DNA of 64,000 nucleotides, taken from positions 1 to 64,000 of the forward strand of contig NZ_KB899114.1 of NCBI RefSeq assembly GCF_000378045.1. The letters are read 5' to 3'. Shown piece after piece: positions 43,114 to 51,815 of the stretch. The notes under the pieces are model-generated. The model did not search any database and had not been told where the DNA came from. It saw only the letters and a list, made by a program, of their open reading frames with translations. Each line of letters opens with the position of its first letter. Positions within the stretch are counted from its first letter, which is position 1. The stretch is from Marinobacterium rhizophilum DSM 18822 (GTDB taxonomy: Bacteria > Pseudomonadota > Gammaproteobacteria > Pseudomonadales > Balneatricaceae). Both the position numbers and the translations under genes were made by a program.

Positions 43114-44136
43114 TTAGCGCACAACGGCGTTCTTGTCCCAGGAAATGCGGCTCTGCAGCAGCTGCATGGCACGATCGAGCATAAAGCCGATGATGCCGAT
43201 CACCAGTACGGCGACCATGATGCGGCCGAGCGAATCGGAGCTGCCGTTTTGGAACTCGTCCCAGACGAATTTTCCCAGGCCCGGGTTCTGCGCCAGCATT
43301 TCGGCGGCGATCAGAACCATCCAGGCAATGCCCAGTGACAGTCGCAGGCCGGTAAACATGGCCGGAATCGATGCCGGTATGGCGATTTTGATAACGTGGG
43401 TCATGAACGGCAGCCGCAGTACCTTGCTGACGTTTTTCAGGTCCTGGCTGATGCTCGAGACCCCCACGGCAGTATTGATCAGGGTGGGCCACAGGCTGCA
43501 CAGCGATACGGTGATCAGCGAGGTGATAAAGGATTTTGCGAACATGGGCTCATCTGACACGTACAGTGCGCTGACCACCATGGTGACCAGGGGCAGCCAG
43601 GCCAGTGGCGAGACCGGTTTGAAAAGCTGGATCAGGGGATTGAGGGCGGCGTACAGCGTGCCGTTGAGCCCGATCAGAATGCCCAGCGGAATGGCGATCA
43701 GGGTCGCCAGCGCAAAGCCTGCCAGTACGGTGATCAGGCTGGTGCCGATCTGGTCGATAAACGTCGGCTTGCCGGTGTAATCACGCATACGGACCTCGGC
43801 GCCAGGGTCCTTCGCCAGGATGGCGGCATTGCGCTTTTCCTGGCGTTCCATAAAGGCGGCTTCGCGGCCGCGCTCGCGGTTATGGTCGGCGATCAGGCCA
43901 AAGGTCTGTTCATATACCTGCGCCGGTCCCGGAAACTGTCCGAGGGAGGTGTCAATATTGCGCGCGGCAATGTGCCAGGCGAACAGGAAGACCAGCAAGC
44001 CGATCAGCGGCAGCATCAGGGCGCGGGCGATACGGCTTACAGTGTCGGCGCTGGGCGTGCGTAGCGCGAGCTGCAGTCGGCCGAGCGTCAGTTTGTTCTT
44101 AGTGCTTTCGGTGCTTGCGGTACTTAGGGTGCTCAC
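43114..44136 (-). CDS. nrtB: Nitrate ABC transporter permease
   Basis: A 340-aa inner-membrane permease of the BPD_transp_1 (NrtB/SsuC) type. It has a long N-terminal tail, one helix (LMLPLIGLLVFLFAWHIAARNI), then a cytoplasmic or periplasmic insert rich in charged residues (LIADHNRERGREAAFMERQEKRNAAILAKDPG), then five helices. The EAA loop region reads KNVSKVLRLPFMTHVIKIAIPASIPAMFTGLRLSLGIAWMVLIAAEML. It follows nrtA by 51 bp and precedes nrtC by 15 bp. It works with NrtA and NrtC for high-affinity nitrate uptake. Confidence 0.93.
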   Translation of the reverse strand: MSTLSTASTESTKNKLTLGRLQLALRTPSADTVSRIARALMLPLIGLLVFLFAWHIAARNIDTSLGQFPGPAQVYEQTFGLIADHNRERGREAAFMERQEKRNAAILAKDPGAEVRMRDYTGKPTFIDQIGTSLITVLAGFALATLIAIPLGILIGLNGTLYAALNPLIQLFKPVSPLAWLPLVTMVVSALYVSDEPMFAKSFITSLITVSLCSLWPTLINTAVGVSSISQDLKNVSKVLRLPFMTHVIKIAIPASIPAMFTGLRLSLGIAWMVLIAAEMLAQNPGLGKFVWDEFQNGSSDSLGRIMVAVLVIGIIGFMLDRAMQLLQSRISWDKNAVVR

Positions 44137-44187
44137 GGTGTGTGCTCCACGACAGGTGCGCAGGCGTGACGCCTGCGCAGGTTAGCC

Positions 44188-45606
44188 TCAGATTTTGTCG
44201 TCGCCCTTGAGGCCGATGCCGAATTTCTTCAGGTACTCATTGGGGGCATGGCCATCGTAGGTGATACCGTCGATGAAATGCGTCTGGGGTGCGCGGTAGC
44301 CATCTTCGGTGCCGAAGTCAGGGAAGTCGGAGGCCGGCATCGTGCCTTCCTCGATCAGCGACTGGGCAGCCTGGGCATAGATGTCCGGGCGATAAACCTT
44401 CTTGGCGATATCCATGAACCAGCTGTCCGGCTTGGCTTCTTCGATCTGGCCCCAGCGACGCATCTGGGTCAGGTACCAGATGGCATCGGAATAGTAAGGA
44501 TAGGTGGCGTTATGACGGAAGAAAACGTTGAAGTCGGGCACATCCCGCTTGTCGCCTTTTTCATATTCAAAGGTGCCGGTCATGGAGTTGGCGATTACAT
44601 CGTAATCGGCGCCGACATACTCGGGGCGCGACAGGATTTCGACCGCTTCCGGACGGTTGCCGTTGTCGTTGTCATCCAGCCACTTGGCTGCGCGGATCAT
44701 GGCCTTGACGACGCGCAGGTGCGTATTGGGGTTGGCGTCAGCCCAGGCTTTGGATACGCCGAACACCTTCTCCGGGTTGTCTTTCCAGATTTCGTAGTCG
44801 GTGATGATGGGCACGCCGATACCCTTGAAGACGGCCTGCTGGTTCCAGGGTTCGCCAACACAGTAGCCGTGGATGGTGCCGGCTTCCAGTGTGGCGGGCA
44901 TCTGCGGCGGCGGGGTTACCGACAGCAGGGCGTCGGCATTCAGCTGACCACTGATGTCGCCCTTGTGCGGGGCATAGTAGCCGGGGTGGATGCCGCCGGC
45001 AGCCAGCCAGTAGCGCAGTTCGTAGTTGTGGGTTGATACCGGGAATACCATGCCCATCTTGAAGGGTTTACCCTCGGCCTTGAACTCGTCAATCACCGGT
45101 TTCAGGTAGTCCGCCTTGATGGGATGTACCGGTCTGCCGTCGGCATCCTTGGGAATGAGCGGTTTCATGCGTTCCCAGATGTCGTTGGAAACGGTAATGC
45201 CGTTGCCATTGAGATCCATGCTGAAGGCGGTAATGATATGGGCCTGGGTGCCAAAGCCGATGGTTGCACCCAGGGGCTGGCCCGCCAGCATGTGTGCACC
45301 GTCGAGCTGGCCGTCAATGACACGATCCAGCAGGACTTTCCAGTTGGCCTGGGCCTCGATCTGCACGAAGAGGCCTTCGTCTTCGAAGTAGCCTTTTTCA
45401 TAGGCGATGGCCAGCGGGGCCATGTCGGTCAGCTTGATGAAGCCGAATTTAAGGTCTTCCTTTTCCGGCGGGCCAATCTCGGCCTGAGCGAGGCTGAAGG
45501 TCATCAGCGATGACAGTGACAGGGCGCTGGCGAGGGTCATCGCGCGCTTGAGCAGGGTGCGGCGGGCCCCAACGGGTGCAGTGCTGACGGTTTTCCTGGA
45601 TGACAT
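44188..45606 (-). CDS. nrtA: Nitrate-binding periplasmic protein
   Basis: The predicted 472-aa protein is the CmpA/NrtA-type nitrate/bicarbonate receptor. Its N-terminus [29 protein letters not shown] looks like a Tat-type signal (RR, then a hydrophobic core, AxA cleavage). The mature protein contains [63 protein letters not shown], shared with NasS. GAGGAG before ATG 45606 fixes the start. It is the first gene of nrtABC, preceded by a leader with attenuator and a sigma-54 promoter. Confidence 0.94.
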   Translation of the reverse strand: MSSRKTVSTAPVGARRTLLKRAMTLASALSLSSLMTFSLAQAEIGPPEKEDLKFGFIKLTDMAPLAIAYEKGYFEDEGLFVQIEAQANWKVLLDRVIDGQLDGAHMLAGQPLGATIGFGTQAHIITAFSMDLNGNGITVSNDIWERMKPLIPKDADGRPVHPIKADYLKPVIDEFKAEGKPFKMGMVFPVSTHNYELRYWLAAGGIHPGYYAPHKGDISGQLNADALLSVTPPPQMPATLEAGTIHGYCVGEPWNQQAVFKGIGVPIITDYEIWKDNPEKVFGVSKAWADANPNTHLRVVKAMIRAAKWLDDNDNGNRPEAVEILSRPEYVGADYDVIANSMTGTFEYEKGDKRDVPDFNVFFRHNATYPYYSDAIWYLTQMRRWGQIEEAKPDSWFMDIAKKVYRPDIYAQAAQSLIEEGTMPASDFPDFGTEDGYRAPQTHFIDGITYDGHAPNEYLKKFGIGLKGDDKI

Positions 45607-45630
45607 GGTCTGGCTCCTCAAATTACAAAC

Positions 45631-45698
45631 AAAAAGGCGCCTGCAACGGGATGAAATTTTCGTCCCGCTACAGGCGCCTTTGCCTGAAACTGCTGTTT
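45631..45698 (-). promoter_or_regulatory. NasT-type antitermination leader of nrtABC
   Basis: Minus strand: small hairpin AAAC/GTTT (45698-45687), directly followed by CAGGC/GCCTG closing hexaloop AAAGGC (45686-45671). The overlapping terminator has arms AAAGGCGCCTG (45681-45671) and CAGGCGCCTTT with an extended inner stem (CGGGA/TCCCG), then a T-run ending 45631. Confidence 0.8.
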
Positions 45699-45719
45699 AT
45701 CAAATCTGAATAGTAAACA

Positions 45720-45734
45720 GCATGATGTGTGCCA
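45720..45734 (-). promoter_or_regulatory. Sigma-54 promoter of nrtABC
   Basis: TGGCACA, CATC, ATGC on the minus strand, close to consensus with correct GG-N10-GC spacing. Predicted start near 45708, just before the leader hairpins. Confidence 0.7.
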
Positions 45735-45836
45735 GTTTTTTAAGTTATTGAAATATAATAACTATTCTTTCATGTCTCAGCATTGTACCCGGGGTTGTGC
45801 ACTGCGGTAATACCGCGCCTGAGCCGCTGTGCACTG

Positions 45837-47012
45837 TTATTGCTCAGTTAGCGTGGCTTTGGCGGGCGTATCGAAGCGGCGGTCCTTGGGCAGGAGCAGA
45901 GGCCCCTGCTGGCCGGCAACCTCCCAGTCACTGTCGTGCATGCCTTCGGGTTTGCTGTCGTCGATGGGCAGGTTCAGCTGCAGCGCGGCACTGGCCTGGC
46001 GAAAGCTGTCGCTGACGTAGGTCTTGCGCGCCAGTGCATCCAGCTCTGCACTGGAGCGGGAGACGGGCTGGCTCTGTTGTATCTGTTCCAGCAGCCAGCG
46101 CGCCTGGGACTGCCACGGGAAGTTGGCGGCGCTGCCGAAAAACTGGTGTCGGCCGATATCGGGGTCCGGGGTGATCAGGTCGCTACCCAGGTACTGCGGC
46201 TGGCTCAGGATCTCAAGCATGGATGTGCGGTTGGCCGGTTCGTCAATCCAGGCGCAGGCTTTCAGCAGCGCCATGATCAGCAGTTGCAGACTGGCCGGGT
46301 TCTGGTTTGCCCAGTCGGCGGTGGTGCCCAATACCTTGTCCGGGGCGTTATGCCAGATCTGGTGCCCGCTGATCAGGACGCGTCCCACCTGCTGTTGCTG
46401 GGCAACGCTGTTCCAGGGCTCGCCGGCGCAGAACGCATCAATCAGACCGCGCTTGAGGGCATCGACCATTTGGGGCGGCGGGACCACCACCTGGCGGATG
46501 CGCTGCGGGTCAATGCCGCAGGCGTTGAGCCAGTAACGCAGCAGGAAACTGTGCATTGAATGGGCATAGACGGTGGCAAAGGTGGGGCGTGCCTGCGGAT
46601 TTTTGCGCAGATACCAGGACAGGGCCGCGCCTGCCGAGGCGGGATCGGTGCCGAATTGGGGCGCCTGCTGCAGGGCTTCGTACAGCGCGCCGCTTAGCGT
46701 GATGGCATTGCCGTTGAGGCCGAGCCCCATGGTGCACACCATCGGGTTATGGCCATAACCCAGTCCCAGGGCCGTAGCCAGCGGAATGCCGGCGGGCATC
46801 TGGGCCGCATCGAGCATGCCCAGTTGGACCTTGTCGCGAATGCTGGCCCAGGAGGCTTCCTTGCTCAGGCTGACGTCAAGGCCGCAGGCTTCGAAATAGC
46901 CCAGCTCCCGCGCCACGATCAGCGGGCAAGCATCGATAAGGGGCACGAAACCCAGTGTCAGGTGCGGTTTCTCAGGCGCCGGAAGGCGGCTGGGAAGTGT
47001 AAGGTCGGACAT
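45837..47012 (-). CDS. nasS: Nitrate/nitrite-sensing regulator NasS
   Basis: NasS is a cytoplasmic NrtA-like receptor that binds NasT without nitrate and releases it when nitrate or nitrite is present. The 391-aa protein has LTLGFVPLIDACPLIVARELGYFEACGLDVSLSKEASWASIRDKVQLGMLDAAQMPAGIPLATALGLG, homologous to NrtA, but it has no signal peptide, which separates it from the transporter receptor. It lies 67 bp after nasT on the same strand, the classical nasT-nasS pair. It sits directly upstream of the nrtA leader. Confidence 0.92.
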   Translation of the reverse strand: MSDLTLPSRLPAPEKPHLTLGFVPLIDACPLIVARELGYFEACGLDVSLSKEASWASIRDKVQLGMLDAAQMPAGIPLATALGLGYGHNPMVCTMGLGLNGNAITLSGALYEALQQAPQFGTDPASAGAALSWYLRKNPQARPTFATVYAHSMHSFLLRYWLNACGIDPQRIRQVVVPPPQMVDALKRGLIDAFCAGEPWNSVAQQQQVGRVLISGHQIWHNAPDKVLGTTADWANQNPASLQLLIMALLKACAWIDEPANRTSMLEILSQPQYLGSDLITPDPDIGRHQFFGSAANFPWQSQARWLLEQIQQSQPVSRSSAELDALARKTYVSDSFRQASAALQLNLPIDDSKPEGMHDSDWEVAGQQGPLLLPKDRRFDTPAKATLTEQ

Positions 47013-47079
47013 AGCAGGTATCCATTTTGAGTCGGATTCAAATCAGGCGCCGCGAACAGGGCAGGCGTTGAATTCCCGG

Positions 47080-47667
47080 TCAGATTATTTCCATGACGGC
47101 AATGATGTTACGGGCGATTTCGGCCAGTGGTTTTTGCTGGTCCATCGCCATGCGCCGCATGGCTTTGAAAGCCTCGTCTTCGGGGCACTTGTGGCGTTTC
47201 ATCACCAGGCCCTTGGCCTTCTCGATCAATTTGCGGTCGGCCAGCTCCGTGCGGGCCTCGACCAGCTCGCGGCGCAGGGCCTGGAATTCGCGAAAGCGCG
47301 CCGCGGCCGCATCCAGAATCGAGGTGATACGGCTATATTCCAGCCCGTCCACGACGTAGGCGCTGACACCGGAGCGGATCGCCTGGGTAATGGTGTCGCT
47401 GTCGCCCTGTTCGGCAAACATGACCACCGGGCGCGGTGAGCGGTCGTTCAGCAGCGCCATGTTCTCCAGTACATCCCGGCTTGGGGAGTCCAGGTCGATA
47501 ATGATCATGTCGGGATGCAGCTCTTCCACCCGCTCGGCCAGCAAATCGGTATTGTCCAGCCGAGCCAGCACCTCGTATCCCTGGTCGCGTAGCGACTGTT
47601 CAAGCAGCGCGGCGCGGCCGCGATCCTCGTCAATCACCAATACTTTTATCGATGGAGGGCTTTTCAT
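47080..47667 (-). CDS. nasT: ANTAR-domain antiterminator NasT
   Basis: A 195-aa two-domain regulator. Residues 1-120 are a receiver-like domain (VLVIDEDRGRAALLEQSL; DMIIIDLDSPSRDVLENM, with PVVMFAEQGD). Residues ~125-195 are the RNA-binding ANTAR domain (RTELADRKLIEKAKGLVMKRHKCPEDEAFKAMRRMAMDQQKPLAEIARNII). It binds hexaloop hairpins in nascent leaders to block termination. Four such leaders are found downstream. ATG 47667 is preferred; 47691 is an in-frame alternative. First gene of the nasTS operon, divergent from gltX. Confidence 0.94.
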   Translation of the reverse strand: MKSPPSIKVLVIDEDRGRAALLEQSLRDQGYEVLARLDNTDLLAERVEELHPDMIIIDLDSPSRDVLENMALLNDRSPRPVVMFAEQGDSDTITQAIRSGVSAYVVDGLEYSRITSILDAAAARFREFQALRRELVEARTELADRKLIEKAKGLVMKRHKCPEDEAFKAMRRMAMDQQKPLAEIARNIIAVMEII

Positions 47668-47819
47668 TCTAACGGGGGCTCCTGGGGGCAATCAGTCAGG
47701 TGAAACAATATCCTGTGCTTAAAAATATACGCATGTAACCGGGCATTGTTGAGCAAAAGTTTTGCACTGCAGTTGAACGTACTGCGAGTAGCCGACTGTC
47801 CGAAGTGTGGGTGCGGCGT

Positions 47820-47825
47820 TATAAT
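47820..47825 (+). promoter_or_regulatory. Putative -10 box of gltX
   Basis: A perfect TATAAT 42 bases before the gltX start; no convincing -35 at 17 bp. Confidence 0.45.
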
Positions 47826-47867
47826 GCGCGTCATTTCGCTAATTTGACCATAGCTTTCAGGATGACG

Positions 47868-49361
47868 ATGACAGTTCGTACCCGTGTAGCCCCGTCCCCG
47901 ACGGGCGACCCCCATGTCGGCACCGCCTATATAGCCCTGTTTAACCTGGCCTTCGCACGCCAGCACGGCGGGCAGTTTATTCTGCGCATCGAGGATACGG
48001 ATCAGGCGCGCAGTACGCCCGAATCCGAACAGATGATTCTGGACTCCCTGCGCTGGCTGGGGCTGGACTGGGACGAGGGTCCCGATGTCGGTGGCCCGCA
48101 CGGCCCTTACCGCCAGAGCGAGCGTGGTGACATCTACAAGAACTACGCGCTCGAACTGGTCGAGAAAGGCAAAGCCTTTCTGTGCTATCGCACGCCGGAA
48201 GAGCTGGATGCGCTGCGCGAAGTGCGCCGTGCCGCCGGTGGCCATACGGCACTGAAGCAGAGTGATCTGGCCCTGCCGGCCGACGAGGTTGAGCGTCGCC
48301 GTGCCCAGGGCATGCCCTACGTGATTCGCATGGTGGTGCCGGAGCAGGAGGGTGCCTGCGAGATCGACGACCTGCTGCGCGGTACCATCGAGCTGGACTG
48401 GGGCATGGTGGATGCCCAGATTCTGCTCAAGTCCGACGGCATGCCGACCTATCACCTGGCCAACGTGGTCGATGATCACCTGATGGAGATCACCCACGTG
48501 ATTCGTGGTGAAGAGTGGATCAACTCTGCGCCCAAGCACAAGCTGCTTTACCAGTACTTCGGCTGGGACATGCCGGTGCTGTGCCATATGCCGTTGCTGC
48601 GCAATCCCGACAAGTCCAAGCTGTCAAAACGCAAGAATCCGACCAGTATTCTGTATTACCAGCGCATGGGCTTCCTGCCGGAAGCGTTGCTCAACTATCT
48701 GGGGCGCATGGGGTGGTCCATGCCGGATGAGCGGGAGAAGTTCTCCCGTAGCGAGATGTTCGCCAACTTCGACATTCAGCGTATCTCCCTGGGTGGGCCT
48801 GTGTTCGACCAGGAAAAGCTGAGCTGGCTGAACGGCCTGTGGCTACGTGAAGACCTGAGTCCCGAGGCGTTCGCCGAACGCTTTCAGGAGTGGGCGCTGA
48901 ATCCAGAGTACCTGATGCAGATTCTGCCACTGATTCAGCAGCGCGTTGAAAAACTGTCCGATGTGGCACCGCTGGCCGGCTTCTTCCTGTCGGGCATGAT
49001 CGACCTGGACGAATCGAAGTTCGCGCATAAAACGTTGCAGCTGGACGATATCCGCAAGATCCTGCAGTTCGCCTCCTGGCAGATCGACAACGAATCTGTC
49101 TGGACCAAGGACAATCTTTTCACCCGGCTCAAGGCACTGGCCGATGGCATGGGCTACAAGATTCGGGACTTCCTGTTCCCGCTGTTTATTGCTATCGCCG
49201 GCACCAGCCAGACCGTGTCCGTGATGGATGCCATGGCGATTCTGGGCCCCGACATGAGCCGCGCCCGCGTGCGCCATGCACTCAATGTCATCGGCGGCCC
49301 CTCGAAGAAAGAAGGCAAGCGCTGGGAGAAGGAATTTGCCGCGCTGCAGGCGAGCGCCTGA
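47868..49361 (+). CDS. gltX: Glutamyl-tRNA synthetase
   Basis: GltX charges tRNA-Glu. The 497-aa class I synthetase has the HIGH-like [24 protein letters not shown] (about 8-31), [18 protein letters not shown], and the KMSKS-like KLSKRKNP (about 247-254). A C-terminal anticodon-binding helical domain follows. ATG 47868 was chosen because AGGATG lies at proper spacing and the protein then starts [16 protein letters not shown] 47862 would add two residues. It is followed by a strong terminator. A GC-rich monocistronic housekeeping gene divergent from nasT. Confidence 0.97.
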   Translation: MTVRTRVAPSPTGDPHVGTAYIALFNLAFARQHGGQFILRIEDTDQARSTPESEQMILDSLRWLGLDWDEGPDVGGPHGPYRQSERGDIYKNYALELVEKGKAFLCYRTPEELDALREVRRAAGGHTALKQSDLALPADEVERRRAQGMPYVIRMVVPEQEGACEIDDLLRGTIELDWGMVDAQILLKSDGMPTYHLANVVDDHLMEITHVIRGEEWINSAPKHKLLYQYFGWDMPVLCHMPLLRNPDKSKLSKRKNPTSILYYQRMGFLPEALLNYLGRMGWSMPDEREKFSRSEMFANFDIQRISLGGPVFDQEKLSWLNGLWLREDLSPEAFAERFQEWALNPEYLMQILPLIQQRVEKLSDVAPLAGFFLSGMIDLDESKFAHKTLQLDDIRKILQFASWQIDNESVWTKDNLFTRLKALADGMGYKIRDFLFPLFIAIAGTSQTVSVMDAMAILGPDMSRARVRHALNVIGGPSKKEGKRWEKEFAALQASA

Positions 49362-49395
49362 TTAGCGAGGCCATGGCCTGCTACTCAAGTCAGTC

Positions 49396-49420
49396 AAAAC
49401 CCCGCTAAGGCGGGGTTTTT
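49396..49420 (+). terminator. Intrinsic terminator of gltX
   Basis: AAAACCCCGC and GCGGGGTTTT pair perfectly around TAAG, ending in five T. The A-rich left side makes it potentially bidirectional. Confidence 0.92.
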
Positions 49421-49519
49421 GCCGTTTGGGCCGGGCGTGACGCCCGGTGTGTTCAAGCTGGACTGGTGTCCGTGGTGGGCTAGTCTCAATAGACTCTCTT
49501 ACCTGACGGAATCATCACT

Positions 49520-50455
49520 ATGAGTATAAAGGCTGCCATCATTCAGAAGCCTCCGGTACTGCTGGACCTCAAAGCGACACTGGAACGCGCTCTGGAAAGC
49601 ATTGAGGAAGCGGCAGTGCAGGGGGCTGAACTTGTACTGTTCCCCGAGGCCTATCTACCGGGTTATCCGACCTGGATATGGCGGTTGCGGCCCGGCGGTG
49701 ACATGGCACTGGGAAATCGCCTCCATGCCCAGCTTGTTGCCAACGCAGTCGACCTCGAGGCCGGCGATCTTGACGGCCTGTGCGAAGCGGCGGCACGGCA
49801 CAATATCGTGCTGGTGATGGGGCTAAACGAACTGGATAGCCGATACAGTGGCTCCACGCTGTTCAATACGGTGGTGGTGATTGGCCCTGATGGAAAGATT
49901 CTTAACCGGCACAGAAAGCTCATGCCCACCAATCCGGAACGCATGGTTTGGGGCGCCGGCGACGGGTCCGGCCTGAATGTGGTTGAAACGCCCCTGGGAC
50001 GTATTGGCTGCCTGATCTGCTGGGAAAACTACATGCCACTTGCCCGTTTCGCACTCTATGCGCAGAACATCGACATTTATATGGCCCCGACCTGGGACAG
50101 TGGTGATACCTGGCTGGCGACGCTGAATCATATCGCCCGCGAGGGCGGCTGCTGGGTACTCGGTACTGCAACCGCCATGCAGGCCAGTGACATTCCGGAA
50201 TCCTTCCCCGATCGGGACGTGCTGTATAGCGCCGAGGAGTGGATCAATCCTGGGGATGCCGTGGTTATCAAGCCCTTTGGGGGTGTCGTGGCCGGTCCGC
50301 TGCACCGAGAAAAAGGCATTCTGTATGCGCAGATCGATCCAGCTGCTGCTCGCGAGGCCCGCAAATCCCTGGATGTGGCGGGGCATTACGGCCGTCCCGA
50401 TATCTTTAGCCTTGAGGTGGATCGTGGCGTCAAAGCACCACTGACATTCAAGTAG
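49520..50455 (+). CDS. Nitrilase / carbon-nitrogen hydrolase
   Basis: The 311-aa protein has the complete Glu-Lys-Cys triad: LVLFPEAYLPGYPTW (Glu, about 45), NRHRKLMPT (Lys, about 131), and LICWENYMP (Cys, about 165). CWENY plus the GYP and HRKLMPT segments place it with true nitrilases that convert organic nitriles to carboxylic acids and ammonia, as opposed to amidase-type family members. No signal peptide. Monocistronic between gltX and the tRNA gene. It could feed ammonia to the nitrogen metabolism of the neighbouring nas region, but the link is only positional. Confidence 0.9.
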   Translation: MSIKAAIIQKPPVLLDLKATLERALESIEEAAVQGAELVLFPEAYLPGYPTWIWRLRPGGDMALGNRLHAQLVANAVDLEAGDLDGLCEAAARHNIVLVMGLNELDSRYSGSTLFNTVVVIGPDGKILNRHRKLMPTNPERMVWGAGDGSGLNVVETPLGRIGCLICWENYMPLARFALYAQNIDIYMAPTWDSGDTWLATLNHIAREGGCWVLGTATAMQASDIPESFPDRDVLYSAEEWINPGDAVVIKPFGGVVAGPLHREKGILYAQIDPAAAREARKSLDVAGHYGRPDIFSLEVDRGVKAPLTFK

Positions 50456-50689
50456 TCGAAGCGCTGCCAGGCGTCCCGCGCTTGCGGCTCGCTCAAAGGG
50501 GCGCCGCCAGCCCATGAGCGTGTCGCTGGTAGGGGCGATCAGCTTAACGAGGTGATGACTGCGGCCCATGCTGGATGTTCCTGCCGGGGGCTGAGTAGGT
50601 TACGGATCAGAACGGCTGGCGACAAATATGGGTATTCTTTAACCAGTTGAATATTAAAGGACTTTTTTTAAATTATTCCGGAAATGTTG

Positions 50690-50719
50690 CTTGACAGTAC
50701 GCAGGCCGGACTTTACTAT
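50690..50719 (+). promoter_or_regulatory. Promoter of tRNA-Ala
   Basis: Consensus -35 TTGACA (50690-50695), 18-bp spacer, TACTAT (50714-50719), then a GC-rich discriminator, typical of stringently controlled stable-RNA promoters. An AT-rich stretch with seven T lies at 50660-50668 upstream. The remainder of 50456-50689 shows no gene. Confidence 0.65.
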
Positions 50720-50737
50720 ACCGCTCGTCTTCTGAAG

Positions 50738-50813
50738 GGGGCCTTAGCTCAGCTGGGAGAGCGCGACGCTGGCAGCGTCGAGGTCGGGGGTTCGATCCCC
50801 CCAGGCTCCACCA
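50738..50813 (+). tRNA. tRNA-Ala (anticodon GGC)
   Basis: A 76-nt cloverleaf. Acceptor GGGGCCT pairs with AGGCTCC (one G-U). The D-arm is GCTCAGCTGGGAGAGC. Anticodon stem CGACG/CGTCG encloses CTGGCAG with anticodon GGC at 50771-50773. The T-arm is GGGGGTTCGATCCCCC, and CCA is encoded at the 3' end. It reads GCC/GCU alanine codons. No second tRNA follows. The 201 bases after it (50814-51014) contain no gene that I can see. Confidence 0.96.
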
Positions 50814-51014
50814 CTTCAAAGATTCTGTAAATCGCTGTTTTCTCGCTGCACTGTGCAAGGCAAGCATTTGCACGTTGCTGGCTGATTGCGCAGATAACTA
50901 CTGTACTTCGCTTTAACACCCACCTCAGTGGCATGATTTTGCCTGTACGCGGCCTTGAGCGCAGCGAACGGCGCCCCCTGTTGCTCGCCGCTCACTGCTT
51001 ATCACTGCTGCGCC

Positions 51015-51317
51015 TTATAATACCGCGCTGAAACCCTCGAACTGGGGCGGCCCCAGGTAAATATCCGTGGCCGGTTTGGCATTGGCGTGGGCCTTGCGAA
51101 AGGCCTCGGAGCGGGTCCAGTCTCTGAACGCCTCCTCGGAATCCCACAGGCTATGGGAGGCAAACAGCGTGCATTCATCGTTGCTCGGCCCCTGCAGCAG
51201 GTTAAAACTGCGAAATCCGGGCACGCCTTCCAGATGGCTGTCGCGATTCTTCCAGATCTCTATAAAGGCGTCTTCCTTGCCCGGGGCAATTCTGAAGCGG
51301 TTCATGGCCACGTACAT
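51015..51317 (-). CDS. ABM-domain (antibiotic biosynthesis monooxygenase-like) protein
   Basis: A 100-aa dimeric ferredoxin-like alpha/beta barrel protein: YVAMNRFRIAPGKEDAFIEIWKNRDSHLEGVPGFRSFNLLQGP, then TLFASHSLWDSEEAFRDWTRSEAFRKAHANA. This strand/helix pattern, with the W and N residues, matches IsdG/HmoB-like heme-degrading or quinol monooxygenases of the ABM family; substrate not assigned. Monocistronic, convergent to the tRNA gene. Confidence 0.85.
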   Translation of the reverse strand: MYVAMNRFRIAPGKEDAFIEIWKNRDSHLEGVPGFRSFNLLQGPSNDECTLFASHSLWDSEEAFRDWTRSEAFRKAHANAKPATDIYLGPPQFEGFSAVL

Positions 51318-51478
51318 CGTGCTGATCCTTGGTGGGTTAACGGTGGGGTCATCTTAACCTTTTCGTGCCGCCGGGGTCATGGGCCATGACCGCAGGGATG
51401 TCCAGTCTTTATACTCTGTCCAGCGGCGGGTGCGCATGCGCGCATCGTGTGGGATTACGGACTCTGAGTGGGGATGCC

Positions 51479-51733
51479 ATGGCGAGTGTTGAGTTTTCAA
51501 AAGAAGAGAAGGCGCTGATCGTGCGCAAGATTCAGCGCTATTTTCACGCCGAGCTGGAGCAGGACATCGGTCAGTTCGACGCCGAGTTTCTGCTTGATTT
51601 CTTTGCAACAGAGATCGGGACTTACTTTTACAACCGGGGGCTTTACGATGCCCAGGCGGTGCTGGAGCAGCGCCTGGACAGTATTCGTGAGGCAATCTGC
51701 GAGATCGAGAAGCCGACCGACTTTATGCGCTGA
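51479..51733 (+). CDS. DUF2164 family protein
   Basis: An 84-aa helical protein: EFSKEEKALIVRKIQRYFHAELEQDIGQFDAEFLLDFFATEIGTYFYNRGLYDAQAVLEQRLDSI, the characteristic DUF2164 sequence. Cytoplasmic, function unknown. ATG 51479 has GGGGATG upstream; the frame is open back to 51365 without a family match, so the longer version is unlikely. It precedes mtfA by 82 bp. Confidence 0.9.
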   Translation: MASVEFSKEEKALIVRKIQRYFHAELEQDIGQFDAEFLLDFFATEIGTYFYNRGLYDAQAVLEQRLDSIREAICEIEKPTDFMR

Positions 51734-51815
51734 GTCAGCGCTGTAACGGGATCGGCCGGTTTCGTTGGAAATTCGTACAGTGCAGGTGCCCTGTGAACAA
51801 AAGGTGGCGCAATCG

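Noticed and set aside
45693-45720. 7-bp hairpin CTGTTTA/TAAACAG as first ANTAR hairpin of nrtABC
   Set aside because: Its left arm overlaps the -12 element of the sigma-54 promoter, so it would not be transcribed.
50673-50934. Small minus-strand ORFs containing EPGGIEPPTSTLPASRSPS
   Set aside because: This peptide is the antisense of the tRNA-Ala gene, a common false annotation.
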